From Bacteroidales bacterium (GTDB lineage: Bacteria > Bacteroidota > Bacteroidia > Bacteroidales > GCA-2748055), in the NCBI GenBank assembly GCA_029210725.1, contig JARGFM010000001.1, positions 239,884 to 303,883 on the forward strand: a stretch of 64,000 nucleotides of DNA. The letters are read 5' to 3'. The position numbers were made by a program, and so were the translations under genes. Below the pieces are notes generated by a model. The model worked only from the letters and a program-made list of their open reading frames with translations. It made no database searches and was not told where the DNA came from. Shown here piece after piece: positions 52,484-60,909 of this stretch (positions within the stretch are counted from its first letter, which is position 1; every line of letters begins with the position of its first letter).

Positions 52484-53566
52484 ATGAGAAAAATAGACAG
52501 GAGAATTGTCATCGTGGTCAGTATTATTCTAGTCCTGGGACTGGCCTATGGCTTAATGAGATTCTTAATTGCCCAGAGAGAGGAGCCGCCGGTGCGTCGT
52601 ACCATTGAATCGAGACGTTTTGTCAAGGTAGAGCCCGTCAAATACGGCAGTACACTGTCCTCCATTACGGAGTGCGGAAGACTGTCCTCCATGGCGGAAA
52701 TCGACATTGTTGCTGAGGCATCCGGAAAGATCGAAGACGGAAGTGTCTCTTTAAAAAAGGGTGCAAGTTTTTCTGAAGGAGACGTTCTTTTTGTGATTTA
52801 TCCCGATGAAGCCTTGATTGCCCTGAAAGCCAGAAAAAGCCTGTATCAGAATACCCTGGCCGGAATCATTCCCGACCTGGTTATCGATTTTCCTGAGTCC
52901 TCAAAAGCCTTTGAGGACTTTTTCGCCTCCATCAATGTGGAACAGCCGCTTCCCCCAATGCCTGAAATTAATGACAGGCAGTTGAAAATTTTCCTGGCCA
53001 GCAGAAATGTGATCAGCGAATACTACAACATTCAGAGTGACGAGCTGCAATTAAAATGCAGAACCGTGCGGGCCCCTTTCAATGGCACCTACAAGGAGGT
53101 CTATATGGAATTGGGAGCCTACACCAACACCGGCGGAAGAGTGGCCCGTGCCATCCGTACAGACCACCTGGAACTGGAAGTCCCGGTAAAACGCAACGAT
53201 GCCACCGGGATCTATGTGGGAGACCCCGTAACTGTCACTTCCAAAAATCAGGAGCTTACCTGGAAAGGTAAAGTCATCCGGAAGGGCCAGTTTGTAGATG
53301 AAAACTTTCAGCGACAAACTATATTTGTAAGTATTCCATTTAATCAGGAACAACTCGGCATGCTTCCCTCCCTTGAACAGCTTGACTATCTTATACTGAC
53401 AAATGAAGTGTTCGAGGATAACCCTGAATGGATTAAAGAGTTGCGAGAATCACTTCCAAACAGCATCCTTGTTCCCGGAAGCGGGATTTGTCTGGGCTCC
53501 GCCTGGCTCATTTTACTAATTCCATTTATCTTCCTGTTCCGATATGTATTTCGCAAAAAAGGATAG
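52484..53566 (+). CDS. membrane-fusion/adaptor-like protein with unusual C-terminal membrane tail
   Basis: The N-terminus has a signal anchor (IVIVVSIILVLGLAYGLMRF). A lipoyl/HlyD-like core follows: AEIDIVAEASGKIEDGSVSL with LKKGASFSEGDVLFVI, then RTVRAPFNGTYKEVYMELGA and a beta-barrel (LELEVPVKRNDATGIYVGDP). This is the layout of RND adaptor proteins. The expected C-terminal domain is missing. Instead there is a segment LEQLDYLILTNEVFE...NPEWIKELRESLPN resembling a single leucine-rich repeat, then GSGICLGSAWLILLIPFIF and a basic RYVFRKKG end. The last 23 bases overlap the CPBP protease gene. Confidence 0.75.
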   Translation: MRKIDRRIVIVVSIILVLGLAYGLMRFLIAQREEPPVRRTIESRRFVKVEPVKYGSTLSSITECGRLSSMAEIDIVAEASGKIEDGSVSLKKGASFSEGDVLFVIYPDEALIALKARKSLYQNTLAGIIPDLVIDFPESSKAFEDFFASINVEQPLPPMPEINDRQLKIFLASRNVISEYYNIQSDELQLKCRTVRAPFNGTYKEVYMELGAYTNTGGRVARAIRTDHLELEVPVKRNDATGIYVGDPVTVTSKNQELTWKGKVIRKGQFVDENFQRQTIFVSIPFNQEQLGMLPSLEQLDYLILTNEVFEDNPEWIKELRESLPNSILVPGSGICLGSAWLILLIPFIFLFRYVFRKKG

Positions 53567-54239
53567 GCCCTTGAAGAAGACCCTCTTATCCCTCTTTTCA
53601 AAAAACAGCGGGAACCCCGAACGTATCCGGACCGTATTCCTTTCATCTGCCGGGATTCTGCTGTTTGCGGGATTCATACATCAACCCTTCCCGCTACTTA
53701 TTCCTGCCATTGGCGGACTTGCACTCAGCGCAGCGGTCATCGGGTCTTCCATCAGATTTATGAATTTTCAGGAGTCCTTTGGTATCGGCCGGCTAAATCG
53801 AAAGATGCTTCTGTTTACGATTCCGGCTCTCCTGCTGGGCGGGACTTTGGGAATTCTGACCCGCAACCGCTTCGGACTGACTCTGATACCGGCAGAGTTA
53901 GGCGGATTTGTTCTGGTGGCCCCACTGATCGGTGCCGCGGAGGAAATCATATTCAGGGGATTTATTCAGGGGCACCTGCGTCCCCTTGGAAGAGCTTTTT
54001 CAATTATTGCGGGGACAGGTTTACATACCTGTTATAAACTTCTGGTGATACTCACCCTGGCCCTTCCTCTGCAGTTTGATTTTTTCTTTCTGATCTTCTG
54101 GACCTTCCTGGGGGGACTGCTGTTCGGAATCCTGCGGGATCTGTCCGGCAGTACAATTCCTCCCGTGCTTGCCCATGCCGTGTTTGATATCCTGTTATAC
54201 GGAGGATTGGCCTCAGCTCCGGTCTGGGTTTGGAGTTAG
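53544..54239 (+). CDS. CPBP-family intramembrane glutamic protease
   Basis: A 231-residue protein with about seven membrane helices. The CPBP catalytic motif EEIIFRGFIQGHL (glutamates near residue 133), the second-motif His in GTGLHTCYKLLV and the third-motif HAVFDIL are present in order. Family members include CAAX-type proteases, bacteriocin-immunity proteins and the Mrt enzymes that process C-terminal sorting signals. The start codon lies inside the last 23 bases of the adaptor-like gene, whose product ends in a helix plus basic tail, so a dedicated enzyme-substrate pair is possible. Confidence 0.88.
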   Translation: MYFAKKDRPLKKTLLSLFSKNSGNPERIRTVFLSSAGILLFAGFIHQPFPLLIPAIGGLALSAAVIGSSIRFMNFQESFGIGRLNRKMLLFTIPALLLGGTLGILTRNRFGLTLIPAELGGFVLVAPLIGAAEEIIFRGFIQGHLRPLGRAFSIIAGTGLHTCYKLLVILTLALPLQFDFFFLIFWTFLGGLLFGILRDLSGSTIPPVLAHAVFDILLYGGLASAPVWVWS

Positions 54240-54255
54240 TTTATATATTTACAGT

Positions 54256-55284
54256 ATGAGAAGTATACGACCTATAACAATAAGCCTGGCCCTGTTTGTT
54301 CTTTTAGGCTGCAGCCAGGAGTCCGAACAGCTCATTATGACTGTGAATGGTCCCGTCCCGGCATCGGCCCTGGGTATCACGCTCAGCCATGAGCATCTTC
54401 TGGTGGATTTTATTGGAGCCGACAGTACCGGATATCACCGCTGGGACAAACAGGAGGTTACAGATAAAGTTTTGCCCTACCTTTCTGAAGTCCGGGATTA
54501 CCATGTTTCCACGCTGGTGGAATGTACCCCGGCCTACCTGGGAAGGGACCCCTGGCTCTTAAAAAGCCTTTCTGAAAAAACCGGCATGCACCTGATCACC
54601 AATACCGGTTTTTACGGCGCACATAACAACCGGTTCATCCCAGCGGAGTTTTTTCAATTATCTGCGGAAGAACTCTCACGCATCTGGATAAAGGAGTTTG
54701 AAAACGGGATTGAAGACAGCGGCGTCAGACCAGGTTTTATTAAAATTGCCGTGGATGGAACCGATACACTCTCCGGAGAGCATCTCAAGATCATTACAGC
54801 GGCAGCCCTGGCTCATCAACAAACAGGCCTGGTTATTGCTTCACATACCGGACCCGATAACCCGGCATTTGAGCAGATTTTAGTACTGCAGGCACATGAC
54901 TTGCATCCTTCCTGCTTTATCTGGGTACATGCCCAGCTGGGAACCCTGGAGGGAAACATCCGGGCGGCAGAAATGGGTGCCTGGATATCACTGGACAACG
55001 TAAACTTAAACCGCAAAACAGGTAGTGAGTATGACGTATCCTGGTATGCGGACCGCCTCCGGGATCTGAAGGAAGCCGGATACCTGAACCAGGTTCTTAT
55101 TTCCCACGATGCCGGCTGGTATAAGCCGGAAGAGGAAAATGGGGGTACATTCAGGGATTTTACGGGAATCTTTACAGACCTGGTCCCTGCCCTGGAACTA
55201 AGAGGATTTACTGCTGAAGATATTAATCTTTTACTGGAAGTAAATCCAGGTAATGCATATGCTATAAAAGATTTGACTCAATAA
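54256..55284 (+). CDS. phosphotriesterase-family amidohydrolase, lipoprotein
   Basis: The frame is open from 54169, but ATG 54256 gives a lipoprotein leader (ISLALFVLLGC). The mature enzyme has PTE-family metal ligands: LSHEHLLVDF (HxH), GFIKIAVDGTD (the Lys that is carboxylated), IASHTGPDNP, WVHAQLGTLE and the final Asp in ISHDAGWYK. The order and spacing fit the binuclear metallohydrolase fold. PTE-like proteins are mostly lactonases or esterases. The substrate is unknown. The lipoprotein anchor is less common for this family. It ends 240 bases before the next gene. Confidence 0.9.
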   Translation: MRSIRPITISLALFVLLGCSQESEQLIMTVNGPVPASALGITLSHEHLLVDFIGADSTGYHRWDKQEVTDKVLPYLSEVRDYHVSTLVECTPAYLGRDPWLLKSLSEKTGMHLITNTGFYGAHNNRFIPAEFFQLSAEELSRIWIKEFENGIEDSGVRPGFIKIAVDGTDTLSGEHLKIITAAALAHQQTGLVIASHTGPDNPAFEQILVLQAHDLHPSCFIWVHAQLGTLEGNIRAAEMGAWISLDNVNLNRKTGSEYDVSWYADRLRDLKEAGYLNQVLISHDAGWYKPEEENGGTFRDFTGIFTDLVPALELRGFTAEDINLLLEVNPGNAYAIKDLTQ

Positions 55285-55524
55285 TAGCATCCATTTCAAC
55301 GAAAGTATCACTCTGTCGAAACCGACTCAAATTTCCATTTGGCTTCGCCAGGATATGTTCCATATCATACGACTCCCTTGCAGGCCCTCTGTCTTAATTG
55401 AATAAATTAGCTGCAGGAGCCTGTAAAGCCCGGTATAGATGTATGGATGGGTGGCCTTAGCGCTCCCCTGAATGAGGTGCTCCGGGCGGATCATGTGACT
55501 GATACACAAACAAAACTGCCAGAT
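55285..55524. other. gene-free stretch with several short inverted repeats
   Basis: No plausible gene is seen here. It contains a TGGC-TTC-GCCA hairpin, a GCCCGG (55428-55433) / CCGGGC (55482-55487) pair enclosing about 48 bases, and GGAGC/GCTCC matches. Whether it is transcribed is unknown. Confidence 0.35.
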
Positions 55525-55935
55525 ATGTCAAACAACTATTCATGCCCGGAGTGTAAAAGCAAGATAAACATTGGGAATTCTCTGGTGCTTTCAGCCAAAT
55601 CGCCCTCCAACGACAGGGGCTTGATCTTTCTGGATACGGAGCTTGGAAATTACACCAAAACCACCCATCCGGATTTTAAATTGCAGGAGGGGGTGGAATA
55701 CAAATTCTATTGCCCGGTATGCCATTTTAAGCTGAATTTGGCGGATCGTTTTAACCTGGTTAAAATACACATGAGCGATGAGACAGGTAAAGAGGTTGAA
55801 ATTCTTATTTCAAATATCATCGGCGAGCACTGCACCTACAAAATCCAGGAAAAAAAGGTAGATGCTTATGGCCCCGATGCCAAACGTTACTCGCAATACC
55901 TGGACCTGCCCCCTGAATATCATAAGTACCTGTAA
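55525..55935 (+). CDS. small zinc-ribbon-like protein
   Basis: ATG 55525 gives a 136-residue soluble protein beginning MSNNYSCPECKSKINIGNSL. Two Cys pairs, CPEC (residues 7-10) and CPVC (in YKFYCPVCHFKLNLADRF), are arranged as two halves of a zinc ribbon separated by about 50 residues. The C-terminus reads PPEYHKYL. The upstream frame (from 55447) has no leader-like features and was not used. I do not recognise a family; a metal-binding or RNA/protein-binding role is only a guess from the cysteines. Confidence 0.7.
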   Translation: MSNNYSCPECKSKINIGNSLVLSAKSPSNDRGLIFLDTELGNYTKTTHPDFKLQEGVEYKFYCPVCHFKLNLADRFNLVKIHMSDETGKEVEILISNIIGEHCTYKIQEKKVDAYGPDAKRYSQYLDLPPEYHKYL

Positions 55936-56076
55936 AGAAATTTCTTTTTTAAGAATTCTCAAAGCTCTTATTTAGTGGGCTTTATGATTTTCCCGGGCAG
56001 AATCTTCCGGGTGAAAGATCATATATATTTCATACCTTCGTTATTAATACTGAGATCGGTACAATAATCTGCTATT

Positions 56077-56691
56077 ATGAAAAGAACTCTTTATACCATC
56101 ACCGCAATCCTGCTGTTCACCGGCCTGCTGATATCAAATACTCAACACCTGCACGCCCAATCCGGTGCTTCGGCTGTACTTGATTCTGCCACATTGAAAT
56201 CGCAGCTGGATTATATTCATGAGAACACCCGTGTTTACAACGATTACCGGACCATCCCGGTAGATATCTTTTTGAAATTGAAAAGAAATGTAATGGATAC
56301 GCTAAATACCACAAGGCTGGAGGTGGAACAATTGCACAGCTGCTTAACGGAACGAAATTTTCAGATTGAAACACTGGATACAGATTTGGCCAGGACCAAA
56401 AATGAACTGGAAGAAGCGATAAAAAACAGAGACAGTCTCTCCTTTCTTGGAATCCAGATGAATAAAGCTATCTATAATTTAATCATGTGGTTTATAATCC
56501 TGGGGCTGATTGCTCTTTCCGTCATTTTGGTGATGCTATTCAGACGCACTCATCTGCTTACCAAAGAAGTGAAGGGTGAACTTGAATCAGTTAAGGAAGA
56601 GTTCGATCAATACCGAAAAAGCTCCAGGGAAAAATATGAAAAACTGGTGGTTGCGCACCATAATGAAATTATGAAACTGAAAAACAGCTAA
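56077..56691 (+). CDS. coiled-coil membrane protein with signal peptide, family unknown
   Basis: A 204-residue protein: signal peptide (MKRTLYTITAILLFTGLLIS), a periplasmic region with a predicted coiled coil (LEVEQLHSCLTERNFQIETL, LDTDLARTKNELEEAIKNRD), one membrane helix (LIMWFIILGLIALSVILVML) and a cytoplasmic coiled-coil tail (GELESVKEEFDQYRKSSREK). The layout is that of a structural or signalling adaptor. It ends over the last 23 bases of the convergent DNPH1-like gene. Confidence 0.75.
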   Translation: MKRTLYTITAILLFTGLLISNTQHLHAQSGASAVLDSATLKSQLDYIHENTRVYNDYRTIPVDIFLKLKRNVMDTLNTTRLEVEQLHSCLTERNFQIETLDTDLARTKNELEEAIKNRDSLSFLGIQMNKAIYNLIMWFIILGLIALSVILVMLFRRTHLLTKEVKGELESVKEEFDQYRKSSREKYEKLVVAHHNEIMKLKNS

Positions 56692-57094
56692 AAAACGCCT
56701 GAAACAACTCTTTCACCTCATCCAGGCTCTGGTAATATTCCATTTTTACCTGATCGCTGCCTGATATCATGGCAGAGAGGGTATATCCGGAATCCTGTTT
56801 AAAAAGACACAGGACCGGTTTCCCCATCTCAATGGCCCTGCCAATCTCATAACCGACCCCCAGACTTGGTACCGTAACTTCGGCAACCAGCAAATCCGAG
56901 TTAACGATCCACTGAAGATCCCGGTCATGAATCTCCTTGTCGGAAAGAATCCGATCCTTGCTTTCAATTTCCTCATTGCTCCCCAGATGTTCGGTAAGGA
57001 CCTTCCCGTAGGATCCTAGCATTTCTATCATGACTGCATAAGTTTCGGCCAGATTTCGCCCCCCCCTTATAGAGCCGCAAAAATAGATATTCAT
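56669..57094 (-). CDS. 2'-deoxynucleoside 5'-phosphate N-hydrolase (DNPH1-like)
   Basis: The frame is open from 57139, but ATG 57094 gives MNIYFCGSIRGGRNLAETYA, the normal start of the DNPH1/Rcl family. YGKVLTEHLGS and VAEVTVPSLGVGYEIGRAIE (catalytic Glu in GYEIG) match the human enzyme closely by memory. It cleaves the N-glycosidic bond of deoxynucleotides, mainly dGMP or 5-hydroxymethyl-dUMP in known cases. Nucleoside 2-deoxyribosyltransferase is the alternative call within the same superfamily, but the SIRGGR motif favours DNPH1. Confidence 0.88.
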   Translation of the reverse strand: MNIYFCGSIRGGRNLAETYAVMIEMLGSYGKVLTEHLGSNEEIESKDRILSDKEIHDRDLQWIVNSDLLVAEVTVPSLGVGYEIGRAIEMGKPVLCLFKQDSGYTLSAMISGSDQVKMEYYQSLDEVKELFQAFFSCFSVS

Positions 57095-57185
57095 TGTTCC
57101 TTGCTGATTTATTGCATTCCTGGTACTTGTTTGTCCCAAAAATAGTAAATTAGATCACCTTTATTCTGAACTGAAACTTTTAATA

Positions 57186-57368
57186 ATGGCAAAAGAAGTT
57201 CAAAACTGCGCAGGTTCCAGTGCCGTCTACGGATTGGGCCTGATCGGTGCGGCTATTTATTACATCAGTGCGGCCACCTCTTTCGGGATGGGTGTACTAG
57301 GATTCCTGAAGGCCGTTGTATGGCCGGTATTCCTGGTGATGGAAGCATTGAAATCCCTGGGTGCCTGA
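57186..57368 (+). CDS. small hydrophobic membrane protein (60 residues)
   Basis: A 60-residue protein starting MAKEVQNCAGSSAVYGLGLI with two predicted helices (GLGLIGAAIYYISAATSFG and LGFLKAVVWPVFLVMEALKS). Codon use and the A-rich start look like a genuine gene. I recognise it as a type of short membrane protein common in this phylum but cannot name a function. It is isolated between two minus-strand genes. Confidence 0.7.
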   Translation: MAKEVQNCAGSSAVYGLGLIGAAIYYISAATSFGMGVLGFLKAVVWPVFLVMEALKSLGA

Positions 57369-57382
57369 AAAGCCCGGCACTT

Positions 57383-57775
57383 TTACAGTTCCATATCCCC
57401 CAGGTGAAGGTCAAGCGCCTTCACAGATATTTGTATTTCCCTTACTGAAACCGCCAGAGAAATAATTAACAACACCAGTGCGATACCAAATATTAGCTCC
57501 GCGACCAACTGCTGTTCAACATAAACCAGGAACATACATAACACGCAGAGTAAAAGACTGCCCATTCCCAGGAGCTGCATGGTACGGGTAAGTACCAGCC
57601 TTTTTCTCAGATTCTGGATCTGGCCCACAATAATGCCATCCGGGTTTTCCTTATAACGGGCATGCAGGTTACGGACCACCGTAGCGTAGGCCAGGAAACG
57701 ATTGGTATAAGCAAGAAGTAACAGGGAGATAGCCGAAAACAGCAGGGCGGGTGTGGCCAGAGTTAACTGATTCAT
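57383..57775 (-). CDS. DUF2721 membrane protein
   Basis: A 130-residue protein beginning NQLTLATPALLFSAISLLLL with the DUF2721 pattern, AYTNRFLAYATVVRNLHARY and a paired helix region (GMGSLLLCVLCMFLVYVEQQ, LIFGIALVLLIISLAVSV). It is a diverged relative of the protein at 17146-17622. Function is unknown. It is encoded 11 bases downstream of the aldo/keto reductase gene on the same strand, so the two may be co-transcribed. Confidence 0.82.
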   Translation of the reverse strand: MNQLTLATPALLFSAISLLLLAYTNRFLAYATVVRNLHARYKENPDGIIVGQIQNLRKRLVLTRTMQLLGMGSLLLCVLCMFLVYVEQQLVAELIFGIALVLLIISLAVSVREIQISVKALDLHLGDMEL

Positions 57776-57786
57776 AATCTTCCGAT

Positions 57787-58650
57787 TTACGCTCTTACAC
57801 TTGCTTCAGGCAGTCTTTTTTGAATATCCCTGAGTTGTTCGATACTCTCCAGTCCCAGGGTAAAGGCATCTGCAATTCCAGTCCCGGTCTGAAACTGCAA
57901 ACACTCGTCCTTCTTATCAAGCAGCTGACCACAGCCGTATACCTTCATGGCTATAATGGCCTTCCCGCTTTCTTTCATGTGCTTAAGCACCTTTTGCACG
58001 GTATCCACATCGGCATCCATTCTGGCGCCACCGGGATTGAAACGCGCCAGGTCCACATCCACCCAGGGCTCATCCGCTGCTGCTTCCAGGGCTCCGATAG
58101 AGTGACAGGAAACCCCATGAGCTCTCAAAACACCCTCCTCCTTGGCCTCGGCTAAGGCCTCCATGGCTCCTTTAAAGTTCTGGTTCCATTGAGGATCGGT
58201 AACAGCATGAAGCAAAATGATATCGAGATAGTCTGTTCCCAGCTCCTTCCGGAAACGGTCCAGGTCATTTTTTACATCCTTATAGGTTTTTGAATTGGTC
58301 TTGGTCAGGATAACCACCTCCTCCCTTTTGACTTTCTTCAGGGCTTCACCTACATGAGGGTGCGATCCATACTGATCGGCCGTTTCCCAGAAATTGATTC
58401 CGTCATCAAAAGCGGCACGCAGCAGATCAGCCACTCCTTTGATACCCAGTCGACGGGTCTGGTCGGAGGCTCCTCCATATCCATTGGTTCCCGTTCCCAT
58501 GGCCATCCGGGACATTTTAATGCCTGTATTACCCAGCATTACCCGGTCATGGGGGTATAGTCTTTCCTCAAGGGCCAGGGCTTCATAGGGAAATGCAGAT
58601 AAGAGGGCTGCTCCGGCGATGCTGTTCCTTATAAATGTTCTTCTTCGCAT
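57787..58650 (-). CDS. aldo/keto reductase, exported
   Basis: The N-terminus MRRRTFIRNSIAGAALLSAF is a twin-arginine-like signal (RRRTFI), so this 287-residue enzyme is probably exported folded with its cofactor. The fold signatures are MGTGTNGYGG, the active-site Tyr region ETADQYGSHPHVGEAL, the Lys region VVILTKTNSKT and DYLDIILLHAV. The NAD(P)H-binding C-terminal segment is short. The substrate is unknown. It is followed by a DUF2721 gene on the same strand. Confidence 0.87.
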   Translation of the reverse strand: MRRRTFIRNSIAGAALLSAFPYEALALEERLYPHDRVMLGNTGIKMSRMAMGTGTNGYGGASDQTRRLGIKGVADLLRAAFDDGINFWETADQYGSHPHVGEALKKVKREEVVILTKTNSKTYKDVKNDLDRFRKELGTDYLDIILLHAVTDPQWNQNFKGAMEALAEAKEEGVLRAHGVSCHSIGALEAAADEPWVDVDLARFNPGGARMDADVDTVQKVLKHMKESGKAIIAMKVYGCGQLLDKKDECLQFQTGTGIADAFTLGLESIEQLRDIQKRLPEASVRA

Positions 58651-58724
58651 GTCGCTTCAAGTTAAAATTCAAAAGGTAAGATACCAATTGTTCAAACCAA
58701 AATCCAGCCTGACAGTAAAATAAG

Positions 58725-59963
58725 CTAATCTGACCCTTCCCTGCCTGGCATTTTCCCTCCCATCACTTTTTCCACGGCTTCCAGGTAGCCATACTCCCAA
58801 CGCATATCGGGCAAGAGATAACCCCCTTCCACCCATTCGTTCCAGGAAAAGAGCGTGATCAGCTTAGGCTGGCCGGGATGCTCCGCGACATATTCCCTGG
58901 CCTTTTGAAGATATGCAGCAAAACTCTCTGGCGAGTTATTGTAATGAATCACGTGACTTTGCCCCTTGGCCGGGAAGCGGGGGGTATCGTCCCATCCTAT
59001 GGAGACATTGGGAAAATAGGGGATCTCCAGGGCTTTATCCCAGTTCTCCCTGCGTTTCATGGCCTGATCGCCCCACACGATATAATCTTCGACCCCTTCG
59101 CCCTGACCCCAGTTGTATTTAGTCACGCTGTTTACACCCAGATAGGAACAAAGCTCGCTATTGTTCTTTCCCTCACTGAGATCTGGCCTTAAGATTCCCG
59201 GATTCTCCTCATTTCCCCCGAAAGCAATGATCTGAACATGCAGGCCGGGAAACCCTGCCTCTATGGATTTCTCCCTGAAATAGTCCAAGGCCTCTTTGGT
59301 TCCCTTCAGCCCCTCACAATCCTCCACAAATTTATGGAAGTTGAAAATGGAGAAGACCGGTTTTCCGTCAATCCTGAAATAGTTTTCTTCATGAAAATAC
59401 TGTTTAATGACCCGGTCAACAATAATCCTGTAGTTTTCCCGGTCGACGGAGCCGGTCCACAACAGGGAATCAGAGTCATACCGGTAATGGTTCCAGTAAT
59501 TCTTCTTCACATCATGATTGGCCCACATCAGGTAAAAATGCATCTTCTTATTGTTTTTAGCCTGGAGGAATCCATTGTTCACAGAGCTCTCCAGGAAAGG
59601 TCCCCCGTCAAACCAGTACCAATCAAAAATAAAGACATTCACTCCGTGTTCAGTGGCCACGTCGATCCACTTCTCCATCACTTCCGGATCATCATCCATT
59701 TCATATCCCCAGAGAGGGACTTTGGGTTGGTAATGGCCCGCAAACCGGGGGGTCCCCTTCCGGATTACCTCCCATTCGCCCATCCCCTCCGGCCACAGAA
59801 CACTGGCATTTCTTTCGCCATAATGGCAGGAGGGCCATACATAGGCAGCCACATAAATATCCTCCTGAACAGTTTTCGGATTCTCTGCCTGTTTACAGGA
59901 AAGCATAATCAGCAGGAGGGTCCACAGGATCCACATAAACTGCCGGGAGCGATCTCTTTTCAT
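58725..59963 (-). CDS. GH99-like (WbsX-type) glycoside hydrolase-like lipoprotein
   Basis: The frame opens at 60002, but ATG 59963 gives a lipoprotein leader (QFMWILWTLLLIMLSC). The mature part has the GH99-like/WbsX signatures: VYVAAYVWPSCHYG-type start (YVAAYVWPSCHYGER), GVNVFIFDWYWFDGGPFL, KMHFYLMWANHD and SWNEWVEGGYLLPDMRWEYG. In characterised GH99 enzymes these segments form the endo-mannosidase/mannanase cleft; WbsX-type relatives act on O-antigen-like glycans. The length (413) is normal. Surface attachment is probable. Confidence 0.88.
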   Translation of the reverse strand: MKRDRSRQFMWILWTLLLIMLSCKQAENPKTVQEDIYVAAYVWPSCHYGERNASVLWPEGMGEWEVIRKGTPRFAGHYQPKVPLWGYEMDDDPEVMEKWIDVATEHGVNVFIFDWYWFDGGPFLESSVNNGFLQAKNNKKMHFYLMWANHDVKKNYWNHYRYDSDSLLWTGSVDRENYRIIVDRVIKQYFHEENYFRIDGKPVFSIFNFHKFVEDCEGLKGTKEALDYFREKSIEAGFPGLHVQIIAFGGNEENPGILRPDLSEGKNNSELCSYLGVNSVTKYNWGQGEGVEDYIVWGDQAMKRRENWDKALEIPYFPNVSIGWDDTPRFPAKGQSHVIHYNNSPESFAAYLQKAREYVAEHPGQPKLITLFSWNEWVEGGYLLPDMRWEYGYLEAVEKVMGGKMPGREGSD

Positions 59964-60013
59964 GATAATCTCTTTTGATTGATAGTAAGCTAATTTAAGC
60001 ATATCTTGTGTAA

Positions 60014-60874
60014 ATGATTGAACAAGGCAGGCAGATTACACTTAAGATTTCCAAACGTTCCACTTTTGGCCTGTTCCTGGCAGACGAATCAGACGAAGAG
60101 GTGCTTCTACCCAACAAATATTGCAGCGATGAGATGACTCCCGGAAATAGCCTGGAGGTTTTTGTCTACAGGGATTCCGAAGGAAAAAAAGTGGCCACCA
60201 CGCTCACTCCAAAAATCTACATCCATGAATTTGCCCTTCTTAAGGTAAGCGCCGTCACCGGTGTGGGGGCATTCCTGGACTGGGGTCTTGAGAAAGAGTT
60301 GATGGTCCCTTTCCGGGAGCAAAAGCAGAAGATGGAAGTGGGGCGCTGGTACATCGTTTACCTCGACCTGGATAAGAAAACGGACCGCCTCTACGCCAGC
60401 AACCGCGTGGAACGTTTTCTTCAAAACGATCAGATCACGGTAAAGGAAGGGGATGAGCTTAGTCTGGTGGTATGGCAGAAAACGGATCTGGGATATTCGG
60501 TAATCATCAACCACAGGCATAAAGGGCTTATTTTTGACAACGAAATATTCCAGGAGATCCGGACAGGTGACCGGCTGCAGGGATATGTGAAAAAAATCCG
60601 TGAAGACCGGAAAATCGATGTCTCCCTGCAAGCCATCGGGTTCCGGATTGTGAACGATACAAACAGTGAAATAATACTCACCAAACTGAAAGAAAACGAC
60701 GGCTTCCTGGCAGTTACCGATAAAAGCACTCCGGAGGAAATCTACGCCCGCTTAGGAATCAGTAAAAAAGCATTCAAAAAATCCCTGGGAACCCTCTATA
60801 AAAAAAGGCTGGTTGAAATCCAGACAGAAGGCATTAAACTCCACAGCGAAAAGCCCCCTTCTATCCGAAGATAA
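60014..60874 (+). CDS. cvfB: CvfB-like S1/winged-helix RNA-binding protein
   Basis: A 286-residue protein with three S1-like OB folds (YIHEFALLKVSAVTGVGAFL followed by DWGLEKELMVPFREQ; later GYSVIINHRHKGLIFDNEIF; and DRLQGYVKKIREDRKIDVSL) and a C-terminal winged helix (YARLGISKKAFKKSLGTLYK). This is the CvfB layout from Staphylococcus and Streptococcus, where it affects virulence and gene expression. It is probably an RNA-binding regulator. Its last codons overlap a hairpin shared with the convergent operon. Confidence 0.9.
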   Translation: MIEQGRQITLKISKRSTFGLFLADESDEEVLLPNKYCSDEMTPGNSLEVFVYRDSEGKKVATTLTPKIYIHEFALLKVSAVTGVGAFLDWGLEKELMVPFREQKQKMEVGRWYIVYLDLDKKTDRLYASNRVERFLQNDQITVKEGDELSLVVWQKTDLGYSVIINHRHKGLIFDNEIFQEIRTGDRLQGYVKKIREDRKIDVSLQAIGFRIVNDTNSEIILTKLKENDGFLAVTDKSTPEEIYARLGISKKAFKKSLGTLYKKRLVEIQTEGIKLHSEKPPSIRR

Positions 60875-60886
60875 AAGGGGGCTGCT
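60852..60886 (-). terminator. hairpin terminator at the end of the MarR operon, overlapping cvfB
   Basis: Arms AGCCCCCTT and AAGGGGGCT (60852-60860 and 60875-60883) with an inner TATC-TTCG-GATA on the minus strand, that is a UUCG tetraloop, followed there by TTTT. It lies between the convergent genes and partly inside the end of cvfB. On the plus strand a T-run comes only after 13 more bases. The minus-strand reading is therefore the better terminator. Confidence 0.65.
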
Positions 60887-60909
60887 GCTTAAGAACTTTT
60901 TTGCAGGCT

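Noticed and set aside
52484..53566. A simple frameshift in a normal RND adaptor
   Set aside because: The C-terminal segment is in frame, codes for a coherent leucine-rich-like stretch plus helix and basic end, and leads directly into an overlapping gene, so a frameshift is not needed. It cannot be fully excluded without homologues.
59238..59978. 246-residue open frame on the plus strand
   Set aside because: It is antisense to the GH99-like lipoprotein, which has strong family motifs and a lipobox.
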